DNA from: Purshia tridentata
Taxonomy: Eukaryota > Streptophyta > Magnoliopsida > Rosales > Rosaceae
Direction of reading: 5' to 3'
DNA length: 20,070 nucleotides
Assembly: GCA_003254885.1 (NCBI GenBank)
Contig: QANT01001240.1
Coordinates: 1 to 20,070, forward strand
Shown here: positions 19,365 to 20,070 of the stretch, in pieces
How positions within the stretch are numbered: the first letter of the stretch is position 1
How the letters are laid out: every line of letters starts with the position of its first letter
Position numbers and translations under genes: made by a program
Notes under the pieces: model-generated
Databases searched by the model: none
What the model saw: only the letters and a program-made list of their open reading frames with translations
What the model was told of the DNA's origin: nothing

Positions 19365-19690
19365 ATGTCCCTATACATACACAGCTCAAGGGTCCTCAAA
19401 AGTACAACTCCAACAATTCAATCAACTACCAAAACCCCAATTGTCCAAAAAGCAAAAAGTGCAAAGCACATGCTATCGTTCTATTGGGCCTATCAATTTT
19501 TAGGATTAGGGTTTAGGTTGGGGAATGAGAAAGGAAAAAAAACAGAGGAAGGCTCCAAAAAAAAAAAATCAATTTTGAAATCCATAGAAATCTTTAGGGT
19601 GAAGGTTGAAAATTATTAGACTTTAGTATTTATATCTTACTCTTTAAAGTCCATAAAACTCCACCAATTTCTAATTCACAAAATTTTTTT

Positions 19691-19885
19691 AAAATTGACT
19701 TTTTGAATACAACACAAATTTTATGAATATTTCGAAAATCTTGATTGAATATAGCAAATTTTATAGACTTTTTAAAAGTCTTAATTCAATACCATCAAAC
19801 TTTAATACACTCATTAAAAGTCTTAATTGAATACCACTATATTATTTTATTCACCAAAGTCACTTAAAATCGTATTTGAATACTC
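19691..19885. repeat. Five degenerate repeats of AAAAGTCTTAATTGAATACC, period ~40-50 bp
   Basis: Copies begin near 19691, 19735, 19774, 19816 and 19866; the third and fourth differ at one base (AATTCAAT versus AATTGAAT). Between copies are TTTTATAGACTTTTT-like tracts. Similar arrays occur close to the ends of plant DNA transposons, so this may be one end of an element whose other end lies to the left (about 17790) or outside the window. Confidence 0.55.
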
Positions 19886-20070
19886 TAAGTTTTTCACTAA
19901 AAGTTAGATTTGGGTTAATCAAAGATTTAAATTAGTTTTTCCACAATCTCCCTAGGATCAATCTCGTATTTATATGTCTATACTATAATGATTCGCATAC
20001 TTGTGATTTAATAAAAATAAATCAACATGTCATTAGCTTCTATCCATGTTGTCCATGTTGGCCAGAGAGG
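19886..20070. other. Right edge, no gene recognised
   Basis: Short AT-rich stretch ending in a CCATGTTG direct repeat (TCCATGTTGTCCATGTTGG). Nothing can be assigned. Confidence 0.4.

Noticed and set aside
19365..19619. 84-codon ORF near the right edge
   Set aside because: Lys/Ser-rich, ends in an A-rich tract, and shows no motif or splice context.

Overview
The window looks like nuclear DNA of a eudicot plant. It is AT-rich, its genes carry GT-AG introns, it is full of short inverted-repeat transposons, and one gene encodes a plant-type MACPF (membrane attack complex/perforin) protein. No bacterial operon, CRISPR array, rRNA or tRNA gene was found.

There are two protein genes, and they converge. 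On the + strand, a two-exon CDS (6544-6834, 7228-7371) encodes a 144-residue single-pass membrane protein that I do not recognise by name. Its leader holds two overlapping short upstream ORFs, and at least one further non-coding leader exon is likely. On the - strand, seven coding exons between 16948 and 8875 join in frame to give a 603-residue MACPF protein of the CAD1/NSL1 family, closest in my recollection to Arabidopsis At4g24290. Its upstream region (17500-17660) has a compound GA-type microsatellite and four W-box cores within 53 bp. That arrangement suggests WRKY control, consistent with the immune role known for relatives.

Most of the rest is transposon material. 1-2155 is bounded by 60-bp terminal inverted repeats and has internal tandem duplications plus a cluster of a 14-bp motif. 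2594-2924 is a MITE with a perfect 9-bp target duplication, which is Mutator-like. 7654-7864 is a probable MITE between the two gene ends. MACPF intron 2 contains a probable Ty1/copia solo LTR, intron 3 a possible reverse-strand LTR fragment, and intron 1 a weak inverted-repeat element. 18548-18856 is a hairpin MITE, and 19691-19885 is an array of short degenerate repeats of the kind seen near transposon ends.

I see no clearly new biological system. The most useful follow-ups are the W-box/microsatellite promoter, the upstream ORFs of both genes, and the little-known small membrane protein. All exon joins come from reading splice sites and frames by eye, without transcript data or database searches.
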